The notes below the pieces were generated by a model. That model saw only the letters and a list, made by a program, of their open reading frames with translations. It did not search any database and was not told where the DNA came from. Position numbers and translations under genes: made by a program. Source: Berghia stephanieae (Eukaryota; Mollusca; Gastropoda; Nudibranchia; Aeolidiidae). Taken from it: 64,000 nucleotides of DNA. This document shows, one piece after another, positions 60,958 to 64,000 of the stretch (position 1 is the stretch's first letter; each line of letters starts with the position of its first letter). The stretch covers positions 2,710,404-2,774,403 of the forward strand of contig CM067450.1 of the NCBI GenBank assembly GCA_034508935.3. The letters run 5' to 3'.

Positions 60958-62440
60958 CAAACACGCAGTGGATCTTTAAATCTTTTATTGAATTTTGAAG
61001 GAATCCGATCCGATCCGATCCTACTCCAGTTTTGATGCCTTGGATCTGGATGAGTGAACACTGCTGAGGGTTTATTGGGATATTTTACAACTTGTGTATA
61101 GTCTTGGGTTTTTCTTTATATTTTACAGTGAATGACATAATCAGTCGGATGGTGAAAAGGTTTGAACTGAGATATTGCCAAGTTTAGTTAGAAAGTCAAT
61201 TTTTATCAAAAATGAGTTCTTGTCATAAAGGATTAAAGCAACCCTTTTTGTACATCTTCGGGAAATATCAGCTTAATTTCACTTCTAAATATTTTTTACA
61301 GCTAGTTAAGTTGAAAAAGAATGAAATTTGAGAAAAGTTGCTGGATACCTTTCCCAGACATCTGACCATAACTGAAAAGAAATGCAAATCCAAATTGTTT
61401 TTCTTCCGACTGATTATGTCATGCACTGACACATCTACCTTTTCTTGATCAGTATCAGCTTGGGAAGAAAATAAATTAACAGATTTTATTTTTTTTGAAA
61501 TAATTTTTAAGTTCTTTTCGTATTGATTGGTTTTCTTGTTATTTTCTCTTTACATTTTTGTGGATAAAGAAGATGAATTATGTACAGATAATTACTATCA
61601 GCTTTTCTTGATATCGCCAAACGACTTTGCATTTCCTGCCAATTGATTTTGACATAGGACATCTGTAAATGGGAAGAGTTTAAATGAAAATGTGTTGAGA
61701 TGGAAATAGGGTTCAACAGTTGTGATGTCACTTCCTTGTAATGACGCATAGTTACTGGTTCTAAACTATCGGAACAATGGTGCATGCCATTATATCCATC
61801 ACCGCCCTTATGAAATACTTCTCCGATGAGCATAAAAGTGTATCCAGAGGAAAAAAACATTATAGATATGATCATGTTTTTATTTTTATACATTCTGATC
61901 ACATGGCATGTGAAAAAGTTCTAGCCAGTATGAAGAATAAAAATTACCGACTTTCTTTGTTTAGAACCAAGCTGCTGGTTGTTGGGAAGACGTGACATCA
62001 GACTATTGAATCCTGTTGGTTGGAAAAGGCCTTGACCTCTCATGGCTTGAAGTTGAGTTTAAAAGTGGATGTTTTTTTCTCTCTTTGATGTCAGTTTTCT
62101 CAATGACATTGAGTCAATGTGGTTGCATGCAAAGATGAATACTAAATTCATGATCTTTATATTGATGTGTTCTGCAGCTTTTATCATGAAGCTTTCTAGA
62201 AGGGGACCAATCAAAAAGTTAATCTTTATCCCGGGTTTGTTGAATTCATGGGAAACATCTATTTAAGAGATATGTTTGTAACCTATCAGACTTTATCTCA
62301 AACTATTATTATAAAAGATGCTATCATCCATATGCTGCACCATATTTTCCTTTTCTCAAATGTACTATGACTTAAGAGTTTAACCAATGCTCTTCAACTT
62401 TGAAAAATGAAATGTTTTTTGTATGCATTTAAATAATAAA
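60958..62440 (+). other. Probable 3' untranslated region of the ADF-H gene
   Basis: Follows the stop at 60955-60957. Candidate polyadenylation signals AATAAA are at 61470-61475 and 62435-62440. If the second is used, the transcript would include MITE family D copy 2. Confidence 0.5.
61710..62015. mobile_element. MITE family D, copy 2
   Basis: Homologous to 52415-52735, with an extra piece tgccattatatccatcaccg. Its ends gggttcaacagttgtgatgt and the inverse of gacatcagactattgaatcc form imperfect inverted repeats. Confidence 0.75.
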
Positions 62441-63660
62441 TTGTATATTTTTTTCCTTAGCGTTTATTTATTAATTACTATTCCTTGTTTTTTTTTTTTT
62501 GTTTTTTTGTTTTTTTTTGGTAATGTCCTATTAGATTGATGACCAAAGCTAGTTTTAAAGGATATTATCTGTTTGGCCCTGTGATAAACCATGATGCATT
62601 TAAAATGTTTTTATTGTAGAATTTATGAATACAGACTTTTCCACAGGAAACGTCTGTTATTCGTGGATAATTTAGATAATAAAAAATGTAACATTTTGCA
62701 AAGGAGTGCTGGTTTGGGTTTTGTTTTTTTTTTTGTTTTTAATAATATGTTTCTTATGGAATTAATTTTAAATTTAATTTGTTGATTATCAATGTCATCC
62801 AACTCTGAAGACAATCATTCTTGCCATAGCCGTATATACGTGTCGGCATGCACTTTAAGCACACACAATCATTCCCCATGCCATACTACTGTACAGCAGC
62901 TCTTTAGCCGCCATCATAAATCATGTTTCAGACTAAAGCACGTTAATTTCTCTTACCGAATATATGCTATATAAAAACTACACGCATTTCAAGCACTGTT
63001 ACTTCGGCTTCAGGCATGCTTATTACAAGACTGTATCTGATTCTGATTGTTAATGAATTATTATTATCCATTTTATTATCCTTTTCATGGCCCTTTGAAC
63101 AAGCAGGCCCTCGAGTATGAGAAAAAGAGATTGAAAGAAGGCGAGTGAGGGATAGAAAGACAGACACACTCACACATACACAATGACACACACTCTCTCT
63201 CTCTCTCTCTCTCTCTCTTCTTCTCATTCACACACGGTAACGCGCATGCGTCCACACAGGCTACACACAGGCACATGAACCAACAAAGAAAAATGACTCA
63301 TGAAATTTAATTTCATGGAAATCATTGGATTACGTCTACTTCGAATTCAAGCACGCTTTTGTCATTAAACACACCTATCGCCTCTTCCCAAATGACTGTG
63401 CTTAAAGATGGCTTTGGACTGTAACTTGTATACATATATTATTATATTTTGATACATATTTATACATAGGTAAGATTATCTACTAATTAGACTTTTTTGC
63501 TCAATCAGAACCTAAGATAATGTATTTGACTGTGAAGTTAATGAAGATTTTCAAAGTTTAAGTTGTAGACAATTCGAAGTAAGTTTAAAAAATATTAATT
63601 TGTTCCATTAAAAAAAAATTTACACTTTTTCTCAGTTACCTCTAAAATCATAATCTAAGA
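62441..63660. other. No gene recognised
   Basis: T-rich and AT-rich sequence with a CA/CT tract at 63161-63220. No supported exon. Confidence 0.4.
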
Positions 63661-63684
63661 TCTTACTTATGTATAGCCATATGT

Positions 63685-64000
63685 ATAGGTAGTGTTTGTA
63701 ATTCTAATGTTGCTGCTTGTAGCTTGAAGGAATAGGTAAAATAGTTTGTAATTCTAATGTTGATGCTTGTAGCTTGAAGAAATAGTTAAAAATAGTTTGT
63801 AATTCTAATGTTGTGCTTGTAGCTTGAAGAAATAGTAACAATAGTTTGTAATTCTAATGTTGATGCTTGTAGCTTGAAGAAATAGTTAAAAATAGTTTGT
63901 AATTCTAATGTTGCTGCTTGTAGCTTGAAGAAATAGGGTAAAAATAGTTTGTAATTCTAATGTTGATGCTTGTAGCTTGAAGAAATAGTTAAAAATATTG
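63685..64000 (+). repeat. Tandem array of about 45 bp running off the window edge
   Basis: The unit reads atagtttgtaattctaatgt, tgatgcttgtagcttgaaga, aatagttaaaa; about seven units with small length changes. The word tgctgcttgtagcttgaag relates to gctgcttgaagctc near the palindromes at 30450 and 59965. Confidence 0.92.

Noticed and set aside
61507-61902. 131-residue minus-strand frame as a gene
   Set aside because: Mostly covers MITE family D and the ADF-H 3' region; similar fragment at 52.4 kb is explained by the same MITE.

Overview
This is eukaryotic nuclear DNA from an invertebrate animal. It is AT-rich, its genes are split by long introns, tRNA-derived SINEs and small DNA transposons are common, and trinucleotide and dinucleotide microsatellites are numerous and long. 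The gene content and repeat types fit a lophotrochozoan such as a mollusc, but the sequence alone does not fix the phylum.

Four host genes can be read, with different certainty. At the left edge (540-2868, +) are the last two coding exons of a small protein whose exon sizes and ending resemble the fatty-acid-binding protein family. On the minus strand (6207-9198) is a prefoldin subunit 6 gene with clear first, second and last exons and an incomplete middle. SURF1, a mitochondrial cytochrome c oxidase assembly factor, spans 20477-30389 (+) in nine exons that add up to 300 residues with consistent splice phases. Towards the right end (55868-60957, +) is a gene with two coactosin-type ADF-H (actin-binding) domains in six exons, about 325 residues. 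Nothing suggests that these genes work together; they are ordinary neighbours separated by repeats.

The rest is a dense layer of mobile DNA. 11186-17774 is a very young LTR retrotransposon copy with two nearly identical 840-bp LTRs and an interior with no recognisable coding sequence. 30.9-39.3 kb holds fragments of an old, heavily broken Polinton/Maverick (protein-primed DNA polymerase B and packaging ATPase pieces), together with a transposon-type gene at 32.7-33.4 kb. 43.5-49.5 kb (-) is a transposase-like gene with a DDE-type pattern. It has tandemly duplicated exons, a 785-bp pogo-like insertion in one intron, and a 2.7-kb hAT-like insertion that splits its last coding exon and leaves an 8-bp target duplication. 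Several MITE families (TA and TTAA target sites), two tRNA-derived SINE families, a LINE-like 3' end family with a terminal hairpin, and a family of long palindromes recur across the window.

Tandem arrays include a 42-bp array that stays open as a 14-residue protein repeat (50.87-51.64 kb), a 69-bp array, a 23-bp array, a terminal array of about 45 bp that runs off the right edge, and a roughly 570-bp GTA tract. No rRNA gene, CRISPR array or intact functional tRNA gene was found.
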